Positions 8,275-16,308 of a stretch of 47,303 nucleotides of DNA are shown here, piece by piece. The stretch's first letter is position 1, and every line of letters starts with the position of its first letter. Position numbers and translations under genes: made by a program. The stretch covers positions 1 to 47,303 of the forward strand of contig CAJXVU010000027.1 in the NCBI GenBank assembly GCA_913062555.1, given 5' to 3'. The notes under the pieces are model-generated. The model saw only the letters and a list, made by a program, of their open reading frames with translations. It did not search any database and was not told the DNA's origin. The DNA is from an uncultured Bacteroidota bacterium (GTDB lineage: Bacteria > Bacteroidota > Bacteroidia > Flavobacteriales > Flavobacteriaceae).

Positions 8275-9371
8275 TGATGGGGTTTTGAAGTAAGATTTGT
8301 TATAAAGATAACTAATTGTGATAAAATTAAAAATAATTCCAATAAGGGAAGTATAATCAAAGTGTCGGTTTCACTTAATTTTTTTGCTGATTTGCCAATA
8401 CTAATATATTGAAATAGAAATCTTATGGCGACTAAGGATATAACAATTTTCCATTTAAATAAAACTAAGATTAATGCAATTCCAAGACTCCAGAATAATA
8501 ATTGACTCATGTAAAAGAGTCTCAAAAGGAACTTGTGCTTCGTTTTGTAGTGTTCTACAGTAGATGTTTTCTGTCTCTTTAGATTAATCCAATTCTTATA
8601 TGATGTCACTGGTTGGGCTTCGGTGAAGCTGTCTTTTGTAAAACAAATTTCCGTATTTTTAGAGTTAGCGATTTGATTTACAAACAAGTCATCATCACCC
8701 GATCTAACAGCCATATGACTCATGAATCCATTTGCTTTAAAAAATTCTTCCTTTCTATAGGCTAAATTTCTACCTACTGCCATATAGGGTATTCCTAATT
8801 TTGTATATGAAAAATACTGAATAGCAGTGAGTAAAGTATCAAATCTAATAAGTTTATTAAGCAGACTATATTTTCGTTTTTTATAAGCGCCATATCCTAT
8901 TACCAAAGATTTAGTATTGCTAAAATGGCAACTCATTTCTTTTATCCAATTTCTAGAAAGCGGATTACAATCGGCATTAGTAAATAGTAAAAAGGTGTTT
9001 GAGGCCGCTTTGATTCCCAAGGTTATTGCATATTTTTTATTGCCCCAAAAAGCTTCTATTGGTTTTACATTTACAATTTTTATTTGTTGGTATTTAGTAG
9101 CATATTGCTCCATAATTTCAAGCGTATTATCATTTGAGCCATCATTAACTAAAATGATTTCAAATTCTGGATACTCCTGGTCTATAACAGATGGCAAAAA
9201 TTGCTGTAGATTATCAGCTTCATTTTTAGCGCAAATTATTACCGAAATAGCAATGTTTTTTTGCTTTGGGTTTTTGTTTTTTGCGAAAGCAAACTTTGCA
9301 AAAATAAAGCCATAATAAATTAATTGAATAAAAACAATAAAGGTAAAAGTGTAAAAGAGGAGATCTAACAC
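8265..9371 (-). CDS. Family 2 glycosyltransferase, membrane-bound
   Basis: This 368-residue GT2 protein has an N-terminal transmembrane helix (about 5-28). The GT-A catalytic domain contains SVIICAKNE near 43-51, the nucleotide-binding D77 in VNDGSND, and TNADC near 131-135 at the metal-binding DxD position. GDDDLF near 225 supplies the probable catalytic base region, followed by a KRQKTS segment in place of the QxxRW motif. Two or more C-terminal hydrophobic helices (about 285-360) follow. The fold is that of processive or lipid-linked sugar transferases acting at the cytoplasmic membrane. Donor and acceptor are unknown. It starts 10 bases after the NqrM-like gene and overlaps the sigma gene. 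Confidence 0.88.
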   Translation of the reverse strand: MLDLLFYTFTFIVFIQLIYYGFIFAKFAFAKNKNPKQKNIAISVIICAKNEADNLQQFLPSVIDQEYPEFEIILVNDGSNDNTLEIMEQYATKYQQIKIVNVKPIEAFWGNKKYAITLGIKAASNTFLLFTNADCNPLSRNWIKEMSCHFSNTKSLVIGYGAYKKRKYSLLNKLIRFDTLLTAIQYFSYTKLGIPYMAVGRNLAYRKEEFFKANGFMSHMAVRSGDDDLFVNQIANSKNTEICFTKDSFTEAQPVTSYKNWINLKRQKTSTVEHYKTKHKFLLRLFYMSQLLFWSLGIALILVLFKWKIVISLVAIRFLFQYISIGKSAKKLSETDTLIILPLLELFLILSQLVIFITNLTSKPHHWK

Positions 9372-9381
9372 GTCCTTTTAG

Positions 9382-9585
9382 TTAAGAATGTTGTGTGTCG
9401 TTACAATCTTTAAATTGATCTGGGCTTTTTCCACAAAACCCACAAGCTTCACCTTCAGTGTTAATCATAGGGTTTTGACTGGCACAAGTTCCAGCGAACT
9501 TGCCATCTTTTTTAGCCCAAATTTTAATTGCAATCCCTGCTATTGCAAGGCTTAATAGTACTAAGGTTATTAAAAGAAGTTTCAT
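9382..9585 (-). CDS. Small membrane protein with four cysteines (NqrM-like)
   Basis: This 67-residue protein has one N-terminal transmembrane helix (about residues 3-22) followed by a short basic stretch. The hydrophilic tail carries cysteines at 34, 48, 51 and 61 (CX13CX2CX9C). Size, topology and cysteine spacing resemble NqrM (DUF539), which helps install the iron centre held by four cysteines between NqrD and NqrE of the Na+-translocating NADH:quinone reductase. Similar flavobacterial proteins are usually just called membrane or secreted protein. The motif and neighbours (GT2, ECF sigma, Nramp-like transporter) suggest a metal-related role, but no nqr genes are in the window. Identity as NqrM is an inference. 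Confidence 0.7.
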   Translation of the reverse strand: MKLLLITLVLLSLAIAGIAIKIWAKKDGKFAGTCASQNPMINTEGEACGFCGKSPDQFKDCNDTQHS

Positions 9586-9614
9586 GCCTGTTTCTCGATG
9601 TATATTATATGGTG

Positions 9615-9622
9615 CAAAGATA
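9615..9622 (-). promoter_or_regulatory. Candidate -7 box for the NqrM-like / GT2 / ECF / Nramp cluster
   Basis: TATCTTTG on the minus strand matches TAnnTTTG, 29 bases upstream of the ATG at 9585. A TTT tract lies 21 bases further upstream, near the usual -33 spacing. This is the only convincing promoter upstream of the four overlapping or abutting genes that follow, so they are probably one operon. Confidence 0.55.
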
Positions 9623-9772
9623 CGGCTTTCAATTATAATTTTGTAAAAGTTTTATTAAAGCTGTTAGCTAAAGTTTGATTATATTTAAAACAGGCAAGTT
9701 TTTGTGACTTTATATCAAAAAGGGGTCTTATTAATAATCGAAATATGTTTATTGTTAATTAAAACTTTTCGT

Positions 9773-10474
9773 GTGAAAAAAGAGATAGCAGAATTATTTG
9801 GAACTTTTTGTTTGGTGCTATTTGGCTGCGGTGCCGCTGCTATTGCTGGGGAGTCAGTTGGAGCAGTTTCCGGACTTGGTTTATTAGGAATTTCGTTAGC
9901 CTTTGGTTTGGCGGTTGTTGTAATGGTATATACTATTGGACCGATATCAGGTTGTCATATTAACCCAGCTATTTCTATAGGGATGTTAGTGGCAGGAAAA
10001 CTTTCTTTGAAAGATACTATTGGCTATATCATCGCTCAATGTTTGGGTGCTATTTTAGCGGCACTAATGTTATATATACTATTAGATGGACAAAATGGAT
10101 TTGTCGCTGGAGAATGGGCATATGGGTCAAATGGATGGGGAGAAGGATATTTGGGTAATTATACCATGCAATCCGCTTTTTTTGCTGAGGTCGTTTTTAC
10201 CGCTATATTTTTAATTGTTATTCTTGCAGTTACATCTCGATTAGGAAATACAACTATGGCAGGAATGGCCATTGGGTTATCCTTAGTATTAACACATATG
10301 GTTGTTATTCCAATTACTGGAACTTCAGTAAATCCAGCTAGAAGTTTAGGACCTGCATTGTTTGCTCAAGGTTTGGCTTTGGAGCAATTGTGGTTATTTT
10401 TAATTGCACCTGTTATTGGAGCAATAGGGGGAACTTTAATATGGACTCATGGAATCGCAACTTCCAAAAATTAA
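9773..10474 (+). CDS. aqpZ: Aquaporin Z-type water channel
   Basis: This MIP-family channel lets water cross the cytoplasmic membrane. Starting at the GTG at 9773, the protein has 233 residues. The two NPA boxes are at N64 and N187, and the selectivity filter reads F44, H175, T184 and R190, each one position after the E. coli AqpZ residue. This supports both the start and a water-selective pore. The frame extends upstream to another GTG at 9704, but that would add 23 residues absent from the family. Six membrane helices and two half-helices are visible. It converges on the sigma/anti-sigma pair, with a bidirectional terminator between them. Confidence 0.93.
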   Translation: MKKEIAELFGTFCLVLFGCGAAAIAGESVGAVSGLGLLGISLAFGLAVVVMVYTIGPISGCHINPAISIGMLVAGKLSLKDTIGYIIAQCLGAILAALMLYILLDGQNGFVAGEWAYGSNGWGEGYLGNYTMQSAFFAEVVFTAIFLIVILAVTSRLGNTTMAGMAIGLSLVLTHMVVIPITGTSVNPARSLGPALFAQGLALEQLWLFLIAPVIGAIGGTLIWTHGIATSKN

Positions 10475-10477
10475 AAT

Positions 10478-10508
10478 AAAAAAGCCTCACTATTAGCGAG
10501 GCTTTTTT
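10478..10508. terminator. Bidirectional rho-independent terminator
   Basis: An A6-GCCTC arm and a GAGGC-T6 arm enclose a 9-base loop, followed by a further T. The hairpin has a T-run in either reading direction. It sits between the convergent ends of aqpZ (10474) and the anti-sigma gene (10529). Confidence 0.85.
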
Positions 10509-10528
10509 TATGTGTTTAAGAAACTTAT

Positions 10529-11320
10529 TTAATTGTCCTTTTTAAGCGGAATTTGTGCTACGGAATTTTCAATTGATCCATTTTTATTACCGCCCTTAGG
10601 CTCTATTGTAATACTTAAACTAATGGCATCTTCTATATATGGTACCGATTTTAACTTTCGATCGGAAATATCGAGAATTCCTAAGTTGACCATTTTATCT
10701 TGTAATTTAGCCCACATTTGATAGCACTGTTCTTCAGTAAGTTCAGGAAGTGATACCACATCAATCAATGACGATTTTTCAATAGGATTAATATAAGCTA
10801 CTGTTTTAAGGTCTTTTGCTCTATCATTACCACGTAACACATACTTCTCTGTTTCAGGGTTGTTAAGCTTCATAAACTGTCTCATGACATCGTCAAGCTT
10901 ATCATTATTACTGTTGATGTCATCTCTCAAATCAAAAATTTCATCAGCAATCGTGTTATTTTCGTTTAACAATGTCTGGTTCTGATTATATAACAGGTAA
11001 GATGTACCTGCAAAAATGAGAGCAGCAATACTAGCGGCAATACTCAACCAAAAAGGTGATTTTCGACTCGAATGAAGCTGTATCACCGGTTTCTTATCTA
11101 TGGCTGCAATAATAGCATCCAAAGTCCCAGAAGGAGGGATGATTGCTTGAGATTTTGCAACTAATTCAAGATGCTCTTGTAATATATCGTATTCTTCTTT
11201 TACCTCTGGATATTTCGCAATATACGATTCAACTTCAATAGTTTCAACAGGGCTGGTTTCTCCAATTAAGTACTGATCCAGTAACCCAGATTCTAAAAAT
11301 GTATGTACTTTATTTTTCAT
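10529..11320 (-). CDS. Anti-sigma factor, RskA-like
   Basis: This 263-residue membrane protein has a cytoplasmic N-terminal domain (about 1-88) including the anti-sigma-type segment LLDQYLIGE. A single transmembrane helix (about 90-111), a short coiled-coil stretch and a periplasmic C-terminal domain (about 150-263) like that of RskA follow. It lies 10 bases downstream of an ECF sigma gene, the standard arrangement for a sigma/anti-sigma pair. It probably holds that sigma factor at the membrane until a signal triggers release. RskA-type factors often respond to oxidative stress, but no cysteine-based sensor motif is evident here. Confidence 0.88.
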   Translation of the reverse strand: MKNKVHTFLESGLLDQYLIGETSPVETIEVESYIAKYPEVKEEYDILQEHLELVAKSQAIIPPSGTLDAIIAAIDKKPVIQLHSSRKSPFWLSIAASIAALIFAGTSYLLYNQNQTLLNENNTIADEIFDLRDDINSNNDKLDDVMRQFMKLNNPETEKYVLRGNDRAKDLKTVAYINPIEKSSLIDVVSLPELTEEQCYQMWAKLQDKMVNLGILDISDRKLKSVPYIEDAISLSITIEPKGGNKNGSIENSVAQIPLKKDN

Positions 11321-11330
11321 GACTGTACTA

Positions 11331-11861
11331 TTATGGATTATAGATTTTTTTTAATTCTCTTAATCCAATTTTTAATCTAGATTTAACTGTACCAAGCGGG
11401 ATTTCTAATTCTTCGCTGGCCTCTTGTTGTGTCATACCCTCAAAAAATAAGGCTTTCAACACAATTTGATATTTTAAATCTAGGGTTGCAACATGTTTCT
11501 GTAAATCAATGGTATCTTGATTTAATCCTGATGTTGATAATTTATATACGTTCGAATCTTCTATTTGGATTTCTTTTTCAAACTTTAAATTATGACTTCT
11601 CAGTTTATCTATTGCTGTATTTCTAGCTATCCTATATAACCATGTAAATAATTTCGCCTTATTGGGATCGTATTTTTTAGAATATCGCCATATTTTTATG
11701 AAACTTTCTTGAAGAACATCCTGTGCCATGGCATTATCTTTAGTTATTTTGGAGATAACACCTAAAAGTGAACTGGAGTAATTCTCATATATAATAGGAA
11801 TTGCTCTTTGATCTCCATCTTGTAACAGACTTACGATATGTTGTTCTAATTTTGAAACCAA
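11331..11861 (-). CDS. ECF RNA polymerase sigma factor paired with anti-sigma
   Basis: This 176-residue ECF sigma factor has region 2 (AQDVLQESFIKIW and LFTWLYRIARNTAID, about residues 43-85) and region 4 (MTQQEASEELEIPLGTVKSRL, written here only to locate the helix-turn-helix near 140-162). The most plausible start is a TTG at 11861, since no suitable ATG lies near the N-terminus. It precedes the RskA-like anti-sigma gene by 10 bases. Together they form an autoregulated surface-signalling pair; the target genes are unknown. Confidence 0.92.
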   Translation of the reverse strand: MVSKLEQHIVSLLQDGDQRAIPIIYENYSSSLLGVISKITKDNAMAQDVLQESFIKIWRYSKKYDPNKAKLFTWLYRIARNTAIDKLRSHNLKFEKEIQIEDSNVYKLSTSGLNQDTIDLQKHVATLDLKYQIVLKALFFEGMTQQEASEELEIPLGTVKSRLKIGLRELKKIYNP

Positions 11862-11981
11862 GGTTGAAGGCTAATAGTTAAGATATGAATAACGGCTAAA
11901 TTTAATAAAAACATGACAATAATCGTACCAGTAATAGTGATTTAATTATAAAAATACTCAACTATGTAACGAAAAAAAAAC

Positions 11982-12995
11982 TTAAATAATATTTACTTCC
12001 ACTTCCAATGAAATATTAAAAATACGTTTTATGGTGGATTGTATGAGTTTTGACAGATCAAAGATATCACTTCCTTTGGCCTTACCATAGTTAACTAATA
12101 CCAATGCCTGGTTTTTGTGAACTCCGTAATCTCCAAAATGTTTGCCTTTAAAACCAGCATGTTCTATAAGCCAACCTGCAGGGATTTTAACTTCGTTTGC
12201 TGAGACCACATAATTTGGGATTTCTGGAAAGTTATCTTTTAATGTGTTAAACTGAGCTTTTGATATCACAGGGTTTTTAAAAAAACTACCACTATTACCA
12301 ATGATTTTTGGATTTGGGAGTTTTGATTCTCTAATATTAATTACAGCCTTTGAAATGTCTTGAATTTCTGGTGTCTTTACCTTCAATCGTTCCAATTCAT
12401 TGGTTATTGCACCATAATTGGTTTTAATAGAATGATGTACTGTTGACAGTTTTAAACTTACATTTGTGATAATATATTCTCCTTTTAATTTTTGTTTAAA
12501 GATGGAGTTTCTATAATCAAAATTACAGTCTGCATTTGTAAATGTTTTAATATTTTGAGTCTTAATATGTAGGGCTTCACAAGATTCAAAAACATCTTTT
12601 ATTTCAACGCCATATGCACCTATGTTTTGAATTGGAGCAGTGCCAATATTACCAGGGATTAATGATAGATTTTCAATGCCACCAAAATCATGATCCAAAC
12701 ACCATAATACAAATTCGTGCCAGTTTTCACCAGCACCGGATTTTACAATAACCGAACTGTTGTCTTTGGATGTTATGGTTATACCTTTTAAGTCTATATG
12801 AATGACAAGGGCATCAATATCTTTAGTTAGAAGCATGTTGCTGCCACCACCCAAAATAAATTTTTCTGGGTACTGTTCTAAGGCTAAAATAGATTTTAAT
12901 TGAGCAACATTCTTTACCGAAACAAAGTGTTTGGCAGTTACATCGATGCCAAACGTGTTATAAGGTTTTAAAGATATGTTGTTTAAAATTGTCAT
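11982..12995 (-). CDS. murB: UDP-N-acetylenolpyruvoylglucosamine reductase
   Basis: MurB uses FAD and NADPH to reduce the enolpyruvyl group and form UDP-N-acetylmuramate for peptidoglycan. The 337-residue protein has the FAD-binding GGGSNML near 49-55, IPGNIGTAPIQNIGAYG near 113-129, R162 in YRNSIF and catalytic S237 in GNSGSFFKNP. A C-terminal LEVEV segment supplies the final acidic residue. The length and the segment between 240 and 290 fit the type I (E. coli-like) form. Its ATG overlaps the aminotransferase stop by one base, so it is translationally coupled to that gene. Confidence 0.95.
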   Translation of the reverse strand: MTILNNISLKPYNTFGIDVTAKHFVSVKNVAQLKSILALEQYPEKFILGGGSNMLLTKDIDALVIHIDLKGITITSKDNSSVIVKSGAGENWHEFVLWCLDHDFGGIENLSLIPGNIGTAPIQNIGAYGVEIKDVFESCEALHIKTQNIKTFTNADCNFDYRNSIFKQKLKGEYIITNVSLKLSTVHHSIKTNYGAITNELERLKVKTPEIQDISKAVINIRESKLPNPKIIGNSGSFFKNPVISKAQFNTLKDNFPEIPNYVVSANEVKIPAGWLIEHAGFKGKHFGDYGVHKNQALVLVNYGKAKGSDIFDLSKLIQSTIKRIFNISLEVEVNII

Positions 12996-14185
12996 TAGGA
13001 ATTATATTTTTTCAATGCTACTTTTAGGATCCTAACGGACGCAATTAAATCTTCTCTTTTAAGGACGTAGGCTATTCTAACCTGATTTAACCCTAATCCT
13101 TTTGTTGAATAAAATCCTGCTGCAGGCGCTACCATAATTGTTTCGCCGTTCAATTCAAATTTCTCTAACAACCATTGCGCAAAATCATCTGCACTTTCAA
13201 CGGGTAACTCGGCGATGCAATAAAAAGCCCCTTTCGGATTCGCTACTGTTACACCTTCAACTTTTTGCAATTCATTAATTAAAGTATTTCTTCGTGAGAC
13301 ATACTCTTCTATAACATCATCAAAATAACTTTGAGGTGTTTCTAAAGCAGCTTCACTGGCGATTTGTGCATAAGTTGGGGGAGATAGTCGTGCTTGTGCA
13401 AATTTCATAGCTGTAGCGATAACTTCCTTGTTCTTTGAAACAATACATCCTATTCTTGCGCCACACATACTATAGCGTTTAGAAACAGAATCAATCATTA
13501 TGGCATGATTTCCTAAATCGTTTTCTTGCATAATAGAATAATGTTCACTACCATCATAAGCAAATTCACGATAAACTTCATCAGCGATTAAAAACAAATC
13601 ATGTGCTTTAACAATTTTTGCTAATTTCTTTATTTCTTCCTTACTATAAAGATATCCTGTTGGGTTTCCAGGATTACAAATTAGAATCGCTTTTGTTTTT
13701 GGAGTAATTAGTTTTTCAAACTCTTCAATAGGAGGTAAAGCAAAATTATTTTCAATTTTCGATATTACAGGAACAACATTAATTCCGGAAGCTATTGAGA
13801 AACCGTTGTAATTTGCATAAAATGGCTCTGGTATAATGATTTCATCACCAGCATCCATAATACTTCCAAAAGTAAAAAGTAAGGCTTCACTACCACCTGT
13901 AGTTACAATGATTTCGTCCGCATTAACATGAATGTCGTTTTTAGCATAGTACCCAGCAATCTTGGTTCGGTATTCTTCCGATCCTTCCGAACGACTATAC
14001 GCTACTACTTCTAGTGTGTTATTCTTTACTGCGTCAAGTGCTATCTGTGGTGTTTTAATATCTGGTTGCCCAATATTTAGGTGAAACACGTTTATTCCCC
14101 TTTTCTTCGCGTCTTCTGCAAATGGTACCAATTTACGAATTGGTGATTGAGGCATTGATTTTCCTTTGTTAGATATATGTGGCAT
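12995..14185 (-). CDS. PLP-dependent class I/II aminotransferase (aspartate aminotransferase-like)
   Basis: This fold-type I PLP enzyme has about 396 residues. The PLP lysine is K236 in SVSKRYSMCG, with NPGNPTG near residue 171, DEVYREF near 202 and the phosphate-binding SRSEGS segment near 64-69. Substrate is not decided by these motifs; aspartate or aromatic amino acids are most likely. The frame extends upstream to a TTG at 14218, but the ATG at 14185 (MPHISNKGK) matches the usual flavobacterial N-terminus. It is immediately upstream of murB and overlaps it by one base. Confidence 0.9.
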   Translation of the reverse strand: MPHISNKGKSMPQSPIRKLVPFAEDAKKRGINVFHLNIGQPDIKTPQIALDAVKNNTLEVVAYSRSEGSEEYRTKIAGYYAKNDIHVNADEIIVTTGGSEALLFTFGSIMDAGDEIIIPEPFYANYNGFSIASGINVVPVISKIENNFALPPIEEFEKLITPKTKAILICNPGNPTGYLYSKEEIKKLAKIVKAHDLFLIADEVYREFAYDGSEHYSIMQENDLGNHAIMIDSVSKRYSMCGARIGCIVSKNKEVIATAMKFAQARLSPPTYAQIASEAALETPQSYFDDVIEEYVSRRNTLINELQKVEGVTVANPKGAFYCIAELPVESADDFAQWLLEKFELNGETIMVAPAAGFYSTKGLGLNQVRIAYVLKREDLIASVRILKVALKKYNS

Positions 14186-14317
14186 TTTATTGTTTTTTAT
14201 TCCATTGCAAAGTTGCAAAATTTATCTTAAAGTTTCTTTAAAATAAATAGCTTTAAGATTTATTTAGGTAAAAGATTTGTAATTTGTAGGGAGCCCGTTT
14301 TTATTGGATTAATCTCT

Positions 14318-15649
14318 ATGAACAAAAAACATTTAATTTTTCTAATTTTTATTAGTCTTTGCTTCCAAAGTTTGTCGCAGGGAAAATTTGTTTTGCAGAG
14401 TGGCGATTATGATAAAATAAGCTTTAAACTTATAAATAATTTGATTGTTATTCCTGTTTCTATCAATGGTGTAGAGCTGTCTTTTTTACTGGATACCGGG
14501 GTAAGTAAACCGATTATATTTAATTTTTTAAACCTCACAGAGGAACTTCAAATCAATCAAACTGAACGTATTTATTTAAGAGGATTAGGAGAAGGTGAAT
14601 CGGTCGAGGCACTAAGGTCCAGAAATAATATTTTTAAAATTGGTGATGCTTTAAGTATCAGTCAGGATTTGTATGCTATTTTTGATCCAGCATTAAATTT
14701 TGCGCCACAATTGGGCGTGCCTATTCATGGAATAATAGGATATGATTTTTTAAAAGATTTTGTTGTTGAAATAAATTACTCAAAAAGAATAATAAGGTTG
14801 TTTGCTCCGGAAGTTTATGAATCAAAAAAATGCAGAAAGTGCAAAACTTTCAAACTAGATTTTCATAATAAAAAACCTTATGTTAATGCTGATGTTATTA
14901 TTAATAATGTTTCGGTATCTGTTAAATTATTGATTGACTCTGGTGGTAGTGATGCCATTTGGTTGTTTGAAGATCCATCCAAAAATATAACATTACCAGA
15001 AAAATACTTTCAAGATTTTTTAGGGAGGGGCTTGAGTGGGAGTGTTTATGGTAAACGATCTAAAATTGAGCAAGTTTCATTTGGTGACTTTAAACTTAAG
15101 CATGTTAATGTTGCTTTCCCAGATTCTACATCTATTTCATATGCTAGAAAAATTAAAGACCGTAATGGGAGCTTAGGAGGTGAGATATTAAAACGATTCA
15201 ATCTCATTTTAGATTATCCAAATGGTGAAGTTACCTTAAGAAAAAATAGATTTTTTTCCAATTCATTTTATTATAATAAAAGTGGGATCACTTTAGAACA
15301 TAATGGGGTTAGGGTGGTGAAAGAGTTAGATAGGAATGTTGGAATAAAAACTTTTGGAAGTAAGAATGAATCTGTAGCAAAGGCTGATATTGTTGTTTCT
15401 AAATCCTTCAAATATGTATTGGCACCTGCATTTACAATTGTTGAATTAAGGAAAGAATCTCCAGCAGAAAAAGCGGGATTAATAATAGGTGATGTTATTC
15501 TCAATATTAATAACAAAAGTATTCATGAGTATTCGCTACAAGAAGTAATCCAATTGTTTTATGATGATGACGGTAAACGTATTAAGGTGTTAATTGATAG
15601 AAATGGCGTGCAAATGCGTTTTCAATTTCAATTGGAAAGTTTATTTTAA
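14318..15649 (+). CDS. Secreted retropepsin-like aspartyl protease with C-terminal PDZ domain
   Basis: This 443-residue exported protein has a signal peptide (residues 1-20). Two retropepsin-like aspartyl protease repeats follow: the first has LLDTG with D59, and the second has LLIDSGGSD with D207, where DSG replaces DTG. A PDZ domain occupies about residues 360-440 (SPAEKAGLIIGDVI). Two repeats in one chain can form a single pepsin-like active site. The family is widespread in Bacteroidota, but its substrates are largely unknown. PDZ domains usually bind protein C-termini or unfolded segments, which suggests a periplasmic quality-control role. It is monocistronic, with a strong terminator directly after the stop. 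Confidence 0.85.
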   Translation: MNKKHLIFLIFISLCFQSLSQGKFVLQSGDYDKISFKLINNLIVIPVSINGVELSFLLDTGVSKPIIFNFLNLTEELQINQTERIYLRGLGEGESVEALRSRNNIFKIGDALSISQDLYAIFDPALNFAPQLGVPIHGIIGYDFLKDFVVEINYSKRIIRLFAPEVYESKKCRKCKTFKLDFHNKKPYVNADVIINNVSVSVKLLIDSGGSDAIWLFEDPSKNITLPEKYFQDFLGRGLSGSVYGKRSKIEQVSFGDFKLKHVNVAFPDSTSISYARKIKDRNGSLGGEILKRFNLILDYPNGEVTLRKNRFFSNSFYYNKSGITLEHNGVRVVKELDRNVGIKTFGSKNESVAKADIVVSKSFKYVLAPAFTIVELRKESPAEKAGLIIGDVILNINNKSIHEYSLQEVIQLFYDDDGKRIKVLIDRNGVQMRFQFQLESLF

Positions 15650-15652
15650 TAA

Positions 15653-15676
15653 AAAAACCTCCAGAAGGAGGTTTTT
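15653..15676. terminator. Bidirectional rho-independent terminator
   Basis: The hairpin has AAAAACCTCC, a 4-base loop AGAA and GGAGGTTTTT, a perfect 10-bp stem. It lies between the convergent ends of the aspartyl protease gene (15649) and the DUF1573 gene (15698). Confidence 0.88.
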
Positions 15677-15697
15677 AATTTATGATGTTATTTTTTT

Positions 15698-16123
15698 TTA
15701 TTGTTCTATAACACTTTTCTTTTTCTTTTTCATGACGCTATTTTTACTAGAGTCTACAACTAAGCCTTTAATTTTTAAAGCTACAGTTGGTGTGTCTGCA
15801 TTAGAACTAACTGTAATTGTTTTTCTAATAGGCATCACTCTATTCGTGTCGTATTTTACTTGTATTTTTTCCGATTTACCAGGCATAATAGGTTCTTCAG
15901 GCCAACTTGGTATCGTACACCCACAACTAGATTTAACTTTAGTAATAATAAGTGGTGCAGTTCCTGTATTTGTAAATTCAAAAAAACGGACACCATCGGC
16001 ACCTTTTTCTATTGTTCCATAATCTATGACATCAGTTTTAAATTCAATTTTTGCCACATTTTCCTGAGCATTTACAGAAAAACTCATTATTGTAATACAT
16101 AAAATAGTAATTATGTGTTTCAT
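15698..16123 (-). CDS. DUF1573 domain-containing exported protein
   Basis: This 141-residue protein has a signal peptide (residues 1-19, ending SVNAQ). A single DUF1573 immunoglobulin-like domain follows, with the family pattern YGTIEKG, FEFTNTG and SSCGCT near residues 72-77. The C-terminus is very basic. DUF1573 proteins are extremely common in Bacteroidota and resemble ASH/MSP-type beta-sandwich domains. Their function is unknown. The gene stands alone between the protease and valS. Confidence 0.9.
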   Translation of the reverse strand: MKHIITILCITIMSFSVNAQENVAKIEFKTDVIDYGTIEKGADGVRFFEFTNTGTAPLIITKVKSSCGCTIPSWPEEPIMPGKSEKIQVKYDTNRVMPIRKTITVSSNADTPTVALKIKGLVVDSSKNSVMKKKKKSVIEQ

Positions 16124-16270
16124 TTTCTTAGATTTTTAATTTAACGTAAACATACTTACTTTTTGAATAATCTACAAAAATATTAGACGTAATACCATCT
16201 TGGAAATGCATACAGCCAATTTATTAGGATATTATTACTCTATATAATTTTTCAGAATACAAAATATAAG

Positions 16271-16278
16271 TATTTTTG
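16271..16278 (+). promoter_or_regulatory. Candidate -7 box for valS
   Basis: TATTTTTG matches TAnnTTTG, 30 bases upstream of the valS ATG at 16309. The TTG used by the longest open frame at 16276 lies inside this box, which argues against that upstream start. Confidence 0.6.
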
Positions 16279-16308
16279 CACATCAATGTTCAAAAACTAT
16301 TCCAAAGT

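Noticed and set aside
8917..9315. Plus-strand open frame of 132 codons inside the GT2 gene
   Set aside because: It is a shadow of the glycosyltransferase catalytic domain.
15860..16102. Plus-strand open frame antisense to the DUF1573 gene
   Set aside because: The DUF1573 motifs on the minus strand are clear; the other frame is Cys/Phe/Tyr-rich noise.
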